A program made the position numbers and the translations under genes. This document shows, piece by piece, positions 8,701 through 22,197 of a stretch of DNA of 64,000 nucleotides. The DNA lies in NCBI RefSeq assembly GCF_030867145.1, contig NC_134414.1, positions 61,787,397 through 61,851,396 of the forward strand, written 5' to 3'. Position 1 is the stretch's first letter, and each line of letters begins with the position of its first letter. This stretch comes from Opisthocomus hoazin. Its lineage: Eukaryota; Chordata; Aves; Opisthocomiformes; Opisthocomidae. Below the pieces are notes generated by a model. That model saw only the letters and a program-made list of their open reading frames with translations, made no database searches and was not told where the DNA came from.

Positions 8701-11700
8701 GGAAAATACAAGCTGTGAGCAGTGAGGGTGGATACACAGAGCCTCCCCTTGCCTAGGAGGCTGTGGGAGCACTGAGGGATGTTAGGAACAGGTGACACTG
8801 ATTTGGCAAGAGTGGCAAAGCCCTAGGACAGCAGTTTTCTTCTGCCTGGCTCTGTATGGGTCTATGACACGGGAAGAATCAACTGTAACTTAGTTCTTCA
8901 TGCGGTCCTTTCTGCTCCTCAGAGCCCAGACGTCCTGCCGGCTCACAGCCCGTGTCTTCGCTGTTCTTCTACCTACGCATGAGACCCGCACCACTGCCAT
9001 CACCCTGCCCCGTCGCCGAGACACTCGTACGTGAGCACATCTTCCATTGACATGCTGAAGAGATTTTCTTTTTTCCTGTCTGGTTTAGTTGGCACTGGCC
9101 TCCCCTTTCTTCTTCTCGGCACAATTTTATCACTGTCTGTGAGAAGTCCTGTTCCTGACGTGGCTTTGCTATTTTTTTCCCCACTTTATCACCTTTCTAT
9201 TTTGTTTCAAATCTCTGCTGAGAACACATTTGCTGCATTATTTCTACCTGAGTTTCTCTTCCGACTGCATTCCCTAGATCTATATTTAGAATATTTAATT
9301 GTGTAAATTACTGTATTATCATTTATATGAAAATTTTGAAGTCATTTGAATTGCATTATGCTACGCAGCATGAAAAAAAGAAGGGTCATCATTGTTCAAT
9401 AGCATTGGCAAAAAATGGTGCGCCAAATCACAGACAAATCTGGCCTTTGGTGTATAAAATTGGTTTAGGGCATCTTTGCCTGTACTATGCAGGGAAGTTG
9501 ATAACCTTTTGCAGACTTTTTATTTTCTTCCGTGATATTCTCCTGTGTAAGGATGCTTATCATCAGTGATGTAAAAGTTAAAGGCATTTTTCATTAGTGT
9601 TTCATATTGAAAATCTGACTTTTATTACTGATTCTATAGAAAGAATAAGAGAGCAGAACATGCATTAAGCAATAGATCTATAAAAAAGCAAGAAGTTTTG
9701 CAGCGTTCTTGGAGACAACTTTTCGTTTCGTGGGAAAAACAAAATCACAATTTCCGGAAGGAGTGCTTTCGGTTTTCGGTTCTCTCATCGCCTTTTTCTT
9801 ACATTTTATCAGATGTTGTTCACAGAGCACAAAGAAGGTCATGCCAAGAATACTCGTTTGCCCAGAAAGTAAACAATTCAGTCTTGAACCTTCTAAAGGA
9901 CCTAAAGAGAATGAAGTACAGATCTTTCAAAATATGAGGGTGCCTAATTTCCGTTGATTTTAATTCCCTCAAGGAGATTCAATGGGATTTTATGCCCTAA
10001 ATTCCTTGAAAATATCTGTATACTCTGAATGGAATCGGCTCAAAGCACATTTATGCTTTATGATAGAAACAGATTGTTGCATTGTTTCTTGTTCACCCCC
10101 TCCAGTGTTTTAATGCTTCAGCTGTTTTCCAAGTAGGATGTTTAAACAATGGTTATAACAAAGACTATATAAAGTTCAGTTTTTTTGATTTATCTGGGTC
10201 TATACTCCATTTTGCAAATGGAGCCCAGTCCTGCTGGGCTAGGAGTTACCTGAACAAGTTTCCAGGAGGTAAGCTAACATGTGAACATGCCCATGTAGCT
10301 CCTCGCCGATTAGTGCCTAAGTGTGTGGTAAACTTGGGATAAAGGAAGGAAAATAGCTCAAAATTATCCTTCAGAGGAAATAAGGACAAAGCACCTCACA
10401 CACACTGCAAGTTAAGCATACGGGGGTGATCGGCAGTTACAGTGGTGTCGACGATGTACTATGAATTTATGGTCTGGCTTACCCCACAGGGACTTGCCTT
10501 TGTGCACAGAGCCTTTGCGTAACAGAAAGCAGCTGGAGATTATGCTAAAATGAGAACTTGTGGATGGCCTAGCCGTGGTCTTGTGCTGAGCTCTCAGGAG
10601 TGCCATATCTTTTCTTTTTCGCAACACACAGAAAGACAAGAAGCACGTCTTAGCCACGAGATAGGCTGCCTCTGCTTTTCACCCAAAGAACTTCTTTAAG
10701 CGTGTGTTAAGTGCCCTTCTCTGTGAAAAGTAGTTTAACAAGGTTGTTAAATGCCAGAGAAGAATGGAATTAATGAGTAATCTCCTCTATTGCTATAATC
10801 CTATAAAAATGCTGCAAGTATAGCTCTCAGATGTGCTAATACGAAGCAATAGCAGTACCTGTGTTTGACCAGTGAAACACCACGTGATTTCACTTGCTTC
10901 GTTTGAAGCAGTGGCCCTGTTCAAAACAGCAATAGAACCGTCCGCTTTCAGTGGAGCCAGGTTTTAAAACAGAGTTCATGGAAACACAAACACGAGATGT
11001 GACCCCAGCCTACGACTAAAATGAATGGAAGTGTTCCTGTTGCCTCAGGGAAAATGTGAAACTGGTGTCCTTTTCTTCTCCTGGTCGTTGCATGGACAGG
11101 TAAAGTGGAAAGCCCCTACGTACAATCCACGTCAGCATTAGTGCTGGGATTTTCGGCAACAGGATCATTACGAGTTCTTTTTCCAGATTTTACGTGTACG
11201 ATAGGTAGGTAGAAAATAAAAAATAGCTGGCTTGTTTGCTGTAAAAAAACAGTGATCTTGGACATACCAAACATGGAAAGCATGGTTTATTCTCTAAAGA
11301 CTTCACTCCAAGCCTGCTGAAACTCACGGGCCCTCCCCAGCTGCCTCCCGGGTGCGCTGGAGGCAGGCAGGGAGTGGAACTGGCCAAAGCAACTCTTCTG
11401 CGACTCCGCTGTGGAGGCCGGGTAAAGGGCCAGTTCACGAAGCCACTTCGCTGCCGGTCACCTGTCCTCTGCTTTCCTCTCTCCCTCTTTAGTGGCGTGA
11501 CTGGTTATTTTTAGGAGTCCGTTGAGCTTTCAGTTCCTACCGTTGCTGGAAAGACTGCAGGTACATAACCCTCTTCCGTCAGAAGAACGGATCCCTTTCT
11601 CTTTGCCTGCCGTACGCGTTGGAGCGATCCCTTCAAACACAGCCTCGCTTATGAATGTTTTGATTTTCTGAGAGGCAGAGATGGGTTGAACAGGAGAGTT

Positions 11701-14499
11701 TTACCTCAAAGTGTAGGTGCAATTAGTTTATTTTGGCTCACAGCACAGAGAGTTTAAGACAAAACAATAAATTAAAACCGGCAGGATTCCTTCAGGCACT
11801 CTGACGTTTTTCTTCTTTTTTTTTTTCCTTTTTCTTTTTGTGTTTAACAGGAGGTGGCGGTTGTAACATTTGCAAAATAATAAGCAGAATAACTTGACAT
11901 TGTGATATGATTACTTATGTAAGTGCTTAGACATACAAATACCTAAACACTAATGTCATTATTGAGAGTCATGGCAGTTATTCCAGCCAAGTTAATAAAA
12001 GATCATTACTGTAACTATCTACACAGGACTGAACACGATGGGGAATCCGGGACATGAGAAGTCTAACAATACAAAATGCACTGAAACTTTGTTCTTTGTA
12101 TATTTGTGCACATGTGATTATTCTAATAAAAAAATCAGAAATAATTCAGTGGGTACCTGATCTGTGGGAGCATTTAGAGATAAAATTATGGAAGACAATT
12201 TTGCTTCTCTTCTCTCCGTATTTTTTTCCCCCTGTTTTCTCTGTGGAGGAAGCTAAGCACAGTTAATGTAAGCATGGTGTCTCTGTAGTTTACATGCTCC
12301 TAGATCTTAACATAGAGATGTAAATAGCTGGGTGTGAACTTGCCAGGTATTATATTCAGCTGACACAAACAACCCAACCAGATAGTTCTGTGTAGATAAC
12401 GAACTCATTTCTGCATCGGTTGGGAAGCAGGGCTCAAGTGATTGTTGTTCTTTAATGATTATTTATTTAAATTGGTCTAATTCAAATATGGAGCTGGACC
12501 CAGGCTATGGCTGGCTGGACAAACTTCACAGGTTGGACGCAGGAATTCATCCTCGTTCCTCACCTCACCTCGCACCCCCCAGCCAGGACTTTTCCATGGT
12601 GCTCTGCTATCATTCCTTCTTTTCATCCAGAAAAAGCCTGCAAAAACAAGCCTTGCTGAGTTATGCAAGGACCAACAAATCTCAGTTCTGGCAGGTAGGA
12701 GGGGAGGTAAACAACAAAGCAAATTTCAAAGCGGTATCAGTGGGGAAGCCTCACTGAATGGGCCTGCCTCCAACCCATACCCATGAGATTTTTAGACAGT
12801 GTCTTCCCCGGGCTCTTCAGTACAAAGAGAGAAGTTGTCCCCGAGTTAACCAGGAACAACTGCATCCAACACACCCGCTAAAATGCTAATTTCCTACTGA
12901 AGCCTAGAACTGAGTCCAATACTGATCTGAATATACCAGCACTCCACACAAGCTCCATGTTGAACTGGATGGCCACACTCTGCACCGGTGAGGTTTCTGA
13001 CGGAATGTAAGGATAGCATGCATGAGACACACTGCAATGCCACCCAATGGCACTTTGAGTGTTTCCAACCTTCTTCCAAAAGGAAGAGCAGAGTCTTGAT
13101 ACAGCAGCACTGAGACTGAAACTGGAAGCCCATTTTTTGAAAAACCATCATTGCCAGAAAATGATCTAATCTATCCTTGAAGGATGCCCATACTCTAGTT
13201 TGAGGACTCACATGCATTCCCAGAGCCTTCCTATCAGAACCCATCTCCTCCTGCTCTGCACCAGCACTGAAAGCTGTGGTCAGATCAGTTGGATGACCCA
13301 GCTAAAAAACAAACCATCCTCCCAAAAAAAGAAAACCCCAGTTTTCACCAGTCACACAAACACACATTTGATGGCTAAGGCTGGTGAATGAGAGTCAGTG
13401 GAAAGATGAAGGGAAAGAGAAAGATGGGACCTTCCATTTCAGCAGCAGCACTGTCTGAGATCAGCGTAACCCACTCATGAAACCTCATCCTGTGTGCCAG
13501 ATACTGAAATTCACACAAGGAAGGCACCGCATTTACCCTCCTGAAGAGGGTAACACTGGGCTGGAGTCAAAATTATCATGAAGTTGCATTCATTCGAGAT
13601 AGAAACACCACTGCCAGCAGCTCACAAAGCTGCTCGCCATCCTCAGCGGTCCTGCTGATCACGATTTCACAGTTGCTGCGGTGGGAGGAGCTAAGCCTTT
13701 CTTTTTTTGCTCTGCAGCCAACACGTAGTATTTCAAAATCAGCTGGATTTGGCATAGGTCTGTCTTCACGGGCAGTTTGTTTGTATACTACGTTTACTTA
13801 CAACAACGAAGTATTGGAGGAAGGTTTTTGAAGCTGGTTTATCAGTGATCATCAATGAGTAAGGCCATTACCGAGCAGCCTTGCAACAGGCTTGCTCAGT
13901 CAATGGGATCTGGCCCGGAGCATCAAGAAGGCATGAATGGAGCCTGAAGCTTGCCTTTCACCTCTGAAAACAAAGGAGGAAAACCCATGTACGACTTCTA
14001 CATCCATCCCAGCCCTAACCAGAGTTCCTCTCACCCGGCGGATGGGCAGGGCAGTTTCCACTGCAGCAGTGTTGCCAGCCAGCAGGGGCAGTGGTGGCAC
14101 GGGTAAGAGGTCCAAAGAGGCTCCTGTGCCTCGCTCCTCGCACTCTCTCTCTGCTGGCTCACAAGTCTCCGGCGACTGGTTGGCTTTGAGACTAGCTATG
14201 CAGGAACAGGTGGGAGCAAGGCGGTGAAGCTCTCCTAACACCGTTCCTCACCTTCCTCACAGACCTCCAAAGCTCCAGGCTCCACGCTGCAGTCACACCC
14301 AAACTTGTGATACTCGGCTTCCCACACCTCTCTCCACATGAGCTCCTCAGGCTCTTCAAAGTCCTCTGATCCATGAGCACTTTTGAACTTCTGGCTCCTC
14401 CCGACTCTCCCAGACAACTTTCCAGAATTAAATAAGCCAGCAGAGAGGAACACGCTTATCCCCAGCATTGAAACCTGTTGTGGGATAATTGCTGTATCT
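5761..14499. other. Intergenic sequence, no gene seen
   Basis: No convincing coding exon, RNA gene or recent transposon was found. The open frames are short and lack recognisable domains. Local points: a pair of CACCTGCA ZEB/bHLH-type boxes at 7549-7556 and 7580-7587; an AT-rich block at 8150-8420 with a TAATAA/TTATTA inverted repeat (8221-8235) and an AACAAT SOX core (8365-8370); and a long pyrimidine tract ending in an acceptor-like ACAG at 11850. The 12.9-13.24 kb stretch has a 116-codon minus-strand open frame of unknown origin. Confidence 0.6.
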
Positions 14500-14985
14500 T
14501 CATATATGTTAATGATTGACTGTTTCATTAATAGCCTAAGTGTCCAAAGATTGGACCAGATCCCCACTGAGCTGAAAAATTTCTGTGGAGAAATCCCTGG
14601 CACCACATTTGTTTATCTTAGTTGACAATTTGTCTCATTATCTCTAACATTGATGAAACCACAAACAGTGCTCCCAGAGCATTTGCCTCGATAAAAATGA
14701 CAAGAAATTTCAGAAGCACAGATATGTAAGCTGCATTACAATCTTTATCGGTGGCACCCAAAACCGAACTGGAACCATTCGCTTTCAAGGACAGACTATT
14801 AAAATAGGTTCTCCACCTCAGCAAGATAAACTTGTCCATAATACATATTTGTGTCCATGAAGGAATCACTTCGATCTTGACTGCGACCTTTCAACAAATT
14901 AGGAAAACAGAGAAAAAAAATTGCTATGTGTTCATATAGGACATGAAGATAGTGTAAGCAAAGATACAAAGTTGAGGTTTCTAAA
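14500..14985. promoter_or_regulatory. Candidate conserved enhancer block
   Basis: This is repeat-free, AT-rich sequence with closely packed motifs: CATTAATAG (14526-14534), the forkhead site TGTTTAT (14610-14616), an inverted GACAA-T-TTGTC pair of SOX-like half sites (14624-14634), and the RUNX-type AACCACA (14657-14663). SOX21 flanks in vertebrates are known to be rich in conserved non-coding enhancers. Assigning this block as one of them is an inference that needs an alignment. Confidence 0.35.
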
Positions 14986-17900
14986 ACTGGCACACAGGTG
15001 CTCCTGTTTCGGAGAGAAAAGAGTTGATATCACTGCTGCTTAATTCTTCAACTTTAGCGTGAAACTCTTCAGGAGTTTCTTCCAGAAGATGAAGGAGGGC
15101 ATCCACATGAGGGTTTCATGCAAAGTAGTTTATGTGTGTTAGCCTTACAGCCTCAGATTGCCCAAGACACTCTTCTCGACTGTCCCCAGTCAGACACAGC
15201 ACATGTATTTATTCCTGATTAAAGTTACAGCTGTCCTTCCTACCTCTTTCAGGTGTGGCTCAACACATTAATTGTCCCAGTCTCTGCTTCTTGCGCCAGC
15301 TGCGGAGCGATGGCCGGTGGCTGAGGAAGAGGACCCGACCAGCTGAGCCAGCGAGACCAAGCGCGCTGCCGGGTAACATTTCTATCAGTGATCTCCAAAG
15401 CAGTTTGCAGACGACGTCCTTTATTTAGGTTGAATAATGTTTAGTTCTTGAAACTAATTGTCATATACTATGTCAATTATGTAAAAATACTCGTTCTGCA
15501 TCTCTGACAGCACTCATTTGTCTCTCACATCTTAGACTGTACCCTATCCCGAGTTGCATTCCTTGGGTTGTGGGCTGGGTGAAATGTCATTGAAGCCATG
15601 GGCGTAACCACTACCTTCTTTTAACGCAGCTGTAAGAAACAGTTAAGCTGCTTTATAAAATAATAGCGACCTCCGCCCCAAACAAAAGCATATGTTGCTG
15701 TTCAAAACCACAGCACATACGCAGGCTGCGCAGGCTGAATGGTGTAGGAGAGGGCTTTGGCTGACTGTTGTTTTTAATAGAGCAGGATGTGTACGCATGT
15801 CTGTCTGTCTGTCTGTCTGTCTGTGTGGGAGAGGGAAAGAAAAGCCCCACAAGAATAAAAACAGAGAAACGAGATGGAGCCTGACTGAGGCCGTCAGAAA
15901 AATCTTAGAAAGGAAGTCGTTGAGCAGAATACTTGAATCTTCCTGTGCTCAGGGAACTGGGACTTCATAAAGTCTTGGTAAATAAATAGGTTTTATAAGA
16001 GAGATCTGATTCCATTTGAAATTTCTCTTTCTAAAGGAAAAAAACTCACAAGACCCTGAACTTCAATCGAGTGTTTAGGTGAAAAGGTAGGAGACAGAAC
16101 CCTACTGACCTGAAATCAGGAGAATTGCACAAGATATAAGCCGGGCTGGAATTTGCCTCCCATGTTCAATATTAATTTCTCCCCTCCTCTAACATGAACA
16201 CATAAACATACGGAGAAAAATAGAAAGGGATAAGGAGAGGGGAGAAAAAGAGGGTGGGAAGATAACATATAAACACTATAATTTCTCAAATGTGCTCAGT
16301 ACAAAATTATACTTTATTAGTGTTTATTTCTTGACATAGTCATTAGAGTTTTCCCCCTTTTTATTAAAATGAAGTAACAGTGATAAACAATAATTCAAGG
16401 TTTTTGATTTGACATAGCTTGTATCATTCTGTCTGTATTGCTTCTTGTGCTATTCATAAGCCAGTTTAGCTTTGCACTTCTGTTGCAGAAGGATTGAATT
16501 ATAGCTTTGCAGTAGATTAGATTTCTTTGTACTATTCTATCTGTATATATCTGGTTGCTCTATTATGCATTTTCTTCGTACTATCTTATAAACTGATTGG
16601 GGCATATCTCCTTTGCTATTGTGTGTGGAAGTGCCCACCGCAGTTTGGATTGAAAAGCAAAATTAAATACCCAGTATCCCAGGCTTAGAGAATCGTTGGT
16701 GCTTTTCAGCTGCATTGTAATTCTGCCTACAGTTCTTCCTACCTACATTCAACTTATACCGAAAATGCAATTAAAGACATGGATTGTTGAGAAATGGGAC
16801 TTATTTTCCACAAATCTTAATGACTAAGCATTGCCAATTTCTGTCCCCATATGCCGTACTTGAGCTTTGCTGAGGAGCGCATTTGCTGACACTCTTATGT
16901 TCTTAATACAATATGCTATGTAATATCTAAGTATGTTCTCAGCTCAGTTGGCATCTCTGTTTGCTTTGGGGCTCTGTGCCTTTGTGTCCTAAAATTATAG
17001 ATGTGTAATCCTTGCATTTGCTCTGTGACTTGAAACAACTAACATGCTATTATTTTCTGTGAGAGACTTAATAGTGGGGGAAAATACTGAGTATTTTACT
17101 AAGCAATGAAGTGTTCTCCAAGTTATAAGGCATCTTAGCACAAAGAAAATTCTAATACCGGTCTTTTCCTACACTATATTTGTTGAATTTGGTATTCATG
17201 AAAGTAGGACTCACGCAATGGACTAAATCCAAGCACAGTGTGGGAAGGTGCTGTGCAAGCTTTCCCGCCCAGCTTCTCCCAGTCCCCCCTTCATCTCAGT
17301 TTGTTGCTGTTTTTACACTGTATCTCCTTACGGCAGAAATGTGGTCTTTTTATTGTGTGGACAAACATTTGCTGAGCTCTGAGATGAAACCTCCACCATT
17401 TTTTCCCTCTGCAGGGTCTGAACTGGGTTTTTTACAGGTGAGAAGCTGGTGCTCTGATACCTCTTCCCACCCTGCATGAACAGAGGGTGAAGAAATAAAG
17501 CATCAGACCTTGCTGCCTCTTTTTACTCTCCTCTACACCCAGAAAACACACACACAGTACGCAGTGAAAGCCTGTTTCTAAAGAATCTGGCAAAAGACAT
17601 TTGTGAACAGCGATAGTGTTCAAATAAAGGTTTAACAGGGATATAGCTGGTATTCTTAGCCTATTTTTGTGTCCTCAGTTAAATGAGGATCTAACTGTAG
17701 AGTCATCTAACTGTAAATTGAAGACGAGTCTCATGATCTCCAAATTCATTTGCCCCAACTGTGTTCCTCCCAATAGCCTTTGAAACTAATTTTACACATT
17801 TTGTATGTATTTATATATTTATAATAAAAATGTAAATGAAATAATGAAAAGCTGGTAGCTTTACCTCATAATACTTCCCTTGAAGCATACAGGCAGAGAG

Positions 17901-18599
17901 TAAACATTGGAAAAAAAGAGAGTATTAGTAGGTCTAGGAAGCATAGAGTGTTTAATATCCAGATTAAATACTGGTGGAGCTTGAGCTCCTTTTCTGTCAG
18001 TCTATCACCTGCTGTTGTAAAAGACTCCTGTCACATATCTCCTGACCAATTATGTCTGCAGTAGCTTGGGAAGAATCCTCTATCCGGCTGCTCACAGTGC
18101 TGTGGGCGATGAACAGGAGACTGCCCTGAATTATTCTTAGGGTAAACCCTTTATGTGTTTTAGAAACAATTAACTTATCTATATTCTACTAGTCCGAAAG
18201 CTTTATGGGTAGCACAAATGTAAATTTATTTTAACCTCAAATCTAATGTATAATTTTTGTGGAACTGGAAGTAGGAAACCAGTGTGATTGGAAGATACAT
18301 TTCAATTAATTCTTCCTCTGACGCTTTATCTCCTCGGCATCAGAACCTTTTATAGTGTTAAAATTAACAATTATGCAGCTGATGGCTGGCTGAAACCACA
18401 AGGGGATCTGGAAAGGGCCTCAGATAACACAACATGTATAAATCATTCAGGAGAACAATTCATGAAAGAAAAGTTATCTGTGTTTTGGATGACATTGGAA
18501 GAACTAAATAGGAGTCAATTCGAGGAAGGGACATTTTGCTCCATTGTCCGTCCTGGCTTTTTTTTTTTTTTTCCTTTTTTTATTGTGTTGTAATATACA
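14986..18599. other. Intergenic sequence with a CTGT microsatellite
   Basis: No gene is seen. The only clear repeat is the tetranucleotide run at 15798-15826. The rest is AT-rich with scattered A/T runs (for example the T-run near 18559-18574) and short open frames without recognisable domains. Confidence 0.6.
15798..15826. repeat. (CTGT)n microsatellite
   Basis: Six full CTGT units with partial units on both sides form a perfect tetranucleotide run. It is likely to vary in length between individuals. Confidence 0.9.
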
Positions 18600-18800
18600 T
18601 TTTCAAAATTAATTAACCATTAACAGCAAGATAAATGTTTCTTCTTGTGTTAGGGAAATGCTGGCCTCGGCGGTGAAAGATTATTTCACATGAGCAGCAC
18701 TCTTCAAGAAAGCTGTTGCCAGATAAGGTGGCAACCGTACTTTGAAGAGGAACAATGAGAAGTGACAGACAAGCCCGTGTTTACCAAACTGAATAGAGGA
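18600..18800. promoter_or_regulatory. Candidate conserved enhancer block
   Basis: Within 200 bases there are an AATTAATTAAC homeodomain cluster (18608-18618), a GATA site AGATAAGG (18721-18728), a TCF-like CTTTGAA (18740-18746), a perfect SOX consensus AACAATG (18751-18757) and a forkhead TGTTTAC (18778-18784). No transposon signature is present. Such density of distinct developmental motifs suggests an enhancer, but this is inference. Confidence 0.4.
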
Positions 18801-21800
18801 CTCGCAGGTTTCCACTCACCGCTCGGTTACCTAAGCTCAGGGAATCAAGGCTGGAGTGCTGTTTCACCAACCCGGATCAGTAACAAAGTGGTAACTACTT
18901 CAGAATATAATAACATGCCGTGAAATCTTAATCCAGGTGGCAACGAATAACATTTCTTTAATTTCATTTTTATGAAACCTTTAAAAAATACATTGTTGGG
19001 ACTGCTGTTGTGCTTATGCATTTGGCATCTGCAGAGTATTTTTGTCCCGTGCCTTTTTTTTCAACATTCAGACTTTTGCTTGCAGGTCGGGGGTGAACAC
19101 AGCACTACTCAAATGTGAAATCCTTCTACTACAACCAGGCTAGAAATGTATAAAGAGGAAGAAGACGTTCTTGTTCTGCAACTTAGAGGAGACCTAAATT
19201 TGGCAGCCACGCTGTACGTGGAATGACATGGGCCTCACGTATGCGCAGTGCTCTGAACCACAGCCCCGAGAGAAGCTCACTCCTGGAGCATCGTACCAAT
19301 CCACCTCGTCCAGAAGAGGCCACTGGAAATAGGAATCCTTTCCCTTTTTTGTCTCTAAAACTGCAGAGCTAGCAGAATTGGTACCTGAAGTCTAGGGTAG
19401 GGCAAGCTGCCCTCACCACGTTGCTTGTGATCTTTGATAAAGTGATCAATTTTTCTTGCTTTTATGCTGTGCAAACAGATGTGATGCCACAGTCCCGAGC
19501 CCAAATATTTGTAGAGCTGAGGTCTAGAACAATCCTGCTGTCTGCTTACGGTGTCGGCAGTTTCTTTGTAGATAGGAACAGTGCGGATCAGCACTGCCAG
19601 GGGAGCTTCTGAACAAGTTCAGCAGGAAAGAGGAATAAGAACAGAATGTGCATGCTTTATATACAGAATGGGATTGTTTCTTCATTCTGTCACAGATACA
19701 TCAAGCCACTAAAGTGGATTTACGTTAGAGAGCAACACTTTAACAGAATTTCCGGCATGCTTATGAATGCATATACACACATCCATGCAGACTGTATTTA
19801 CACATGTAAATGTATATAGGGAATGTAAATACTATGTAAAGAGGTACTAGATACATCATCTGTTTTAACATACATTACTTACCCGAAATTGGAAGTGTAC
19901 ATTTTCAGTCTGTGCATAATCAGTTGTTATTTATCTTAAATGCTTTTTTTAGTGCACATGATTTTTATTTTTCTCATCTGCAGTTATTTTTACACGTGAG
20001 CACTTTACATCTTCCGGTTCTAGCAACAATATTAATTGTATGAGGGTACATAACAGATTTCTAATTTATATTACATGGAAATTTGTATCCATTAATATGT
20101 TTTACTAGAACATATAAGCATCTTTATTCCATTCAAATCCAAATCCATCAAATACAAAGTTTATGGAACACAGATGCAGAACATATTTGGTTCAAATCGC
20201 AGGTTTTTGTTAGCTGACAGCAAAATATTTGCTAATATGTGGAGAAGACAATCCTTTGTGTTACGTGTAGTGACTGCAGAGCGTATCTTCTCTTGATGAA
20301 AGTCAGTAGGTTAGATTCATCTAGAAGTGCTACAGAAGTAATAAAGGCCTTTGTTATGTAGGTTATCCAGAAGATCTTTAGAGAGGTCTTGGGAAATGTA
20401 TCTTATCAGTTATACTAAGTAATGATATATTAATAACGCCTAATAGGGCACACACACACATGTACATGCAACATTTGGCAAAATCCCTCTGTCTCTTGTT
20501 GACCTACGAAAGTGGAAGGCTGAGATTCTTTGTTGTGTCTAACCTGTGCCACAAAGAAAGTGCAGATCAGGGACCAGCTCACCAAGCTTTACCCAAAACG
20601 AAGGATTTCTTCTGTGCTTGGGGAAATTTTTTACATCTCTGATTTATTTTGCTCTGTTCAGGATATCTGGCTCCATTTTTTCTTTACAAGCTTCAGGAAA
20701 CAGGGTTTTGAAGGGGCATTTCTTGGTTTTGATTTAGTTCATTAACTTTTGCAAGTGGTGAGATATTAGGTTTGCTTTTTTTTTTTTCCTTGGCTTGGCA
20801 GCCCTGGAGAAGTGAACGTTGTCCGTGATCATGTAGAGATAAAGAAGTGTGGGGTGAAAGACAAGAGCACTGGCAGAAGAATTCTTGCTGAGGCATTTAA
20901 ACCAGTAACATCTCTTCCAACCCTGCCCTTTTCCTCTGCTAGGAGTTAATGCTTGTGGAGTCGAGATGGCTGAAGTGAACATGCGTTGACTTCTCACCTT
21001 TGGCAGATTCAAGACTGATGTTCTAAAGTGAAAACTAAGTGATGGATGTTCATCCTGCTATCTCAAGTTGAAGCTGAGTTGCTTTCAGTGTCCACTCGGT
21101 AGATGGGAACCACAAGCAGAAGTGTGGGCAAACTGCTGACACCATTGCTAAACACCAGACGAGCCGTCCGTCAGAACCCCAAGGAATTTTGAAATGCAAT
21201 CCTGACTCTGAGACTGTTGTCCCTTCAGCAAGAAACACTGCTTAGATCTTTCTGCTTAGTTTCCTCACTATAAACTGTGATGATAAAGAGATTTAGTTTT
21301 GTGAGGAGTGATGAATAAACACAGGCAAAAATCCAATTACAAATTCATTTCACCAAAAATGCATATTTAAGTCTGCTCACATTCTTTACAATGTTACAAC
21401 TTTTTTTCAGCAAAGCTTTTTCAATTAAAAAAACTAAACACATTTGTTAAAGTGACTGTTTAATTTAGCATTTTCTAAAAAGATATTTTCAAATCTGTGT
21501 TTTAATTATATTGTTAAGGCATATAAAACCTGAAAATGGCACCAACCATTTTACTGTGAGTCAAACGAACTTTTCTCCAGATTTTTCAGAACTGCCAGCA
21601 CAATGAAAAATTAGTTATTCTCACAGTTCGTATTTTAATTTGTGTACCCCTCCATATAGTCTGAAACCCTAAAAAATAGTGGTGTTTTAAAAGAAGTCTC
21701 AGAAAAGTTCTACCCTCACATAACCTCAAATAACAAAGACAGGATCGGCAAAAGATATTTGCTGTAGGGAGAGCAAAGACAGGAGGTGATAAGACACACT

Positions 21801-21879
21801 CCTCATGTAGGAGTAATACCTTCACTGTTACCAAAGTCACAGAGCATTTTACAGGTAAGCCACAGCTTTTACATCTGAT
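18801..21879. other. Intergenic sequence, no gene seen
   Basis: AT-rich sequence with short open frames only. A CA run lies at about 20451-20460. An AT-rich motif block at 21330-21540 has CAATTA at 21334-21339 and 21422-21427 and may be regulatory. No coding exon or RNA gene was recognised. Confidence 0.6.
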
Positions 21880-21882
21880 GGG

Positions 21883-22197
21883 GTCCTACAAGAAAGCTGG
21901 AGAGGGACTTCTTACAAGAGCATGTAGTGACAGGACAAGAGGTAATGGCTTTAAAGTGAAAGAGGGTAGATTTAGATTAGATATAAAGAAGAAATTCTTT
22001 ACTCTGAGGGTGGTGAGGCACTGGAACAGGTTGCCCAGAAAAACTGTGGATGTCCCCTCCTTGGAAGTGTTCAAGGCCAGGTTGGATGGGCTTTGAGCAA
22101 CCTGATCTAGTGGAAGGTGTCCCTGCCCATGGCAGGGGGGTTGGGACTAGATGGTCGGTAAGGTCCTTTCCAACCCAAACCATTCTGTGATTCTATG
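21883..22197 (+). mobile_element. CR1 LINE, 5'-truncated 3' end
   Basis: The frame at 21878-22096 translates to the C-terminal CR1 ORF2 stretch ([20 protein letters not shown], then VVRHWNRLPRK and LEVFKARLDGL). The 3' UTR follows (TTTGAGCAACCTGATCTAGT through TTCCAACCC) and ends in the short tail ATTCTGTGATTCTATG at about 22182-22197. Loss of the 5' end and lack of a poly-A tail are normal for CR1. The frame stays open through the C-terminus, suggesting a fairly young copy. The plus orientation is clear. Confidence 0.93.

Noticed and set aside
11805..11850. Strong pyrimidine tract ending in an acceptor-like ACAG
   Set aside because: A splice acceptor alone is weak evidence. A similar tract occurs near 20,801, and no matching exon or donor could be placed.
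12894..13244. 116-codon minus-strand open frame with several cysteines
   Set aside because: The cysteines do not fit a known spacing, and the sequence resembles an old, unnameable repeat more than an exon.
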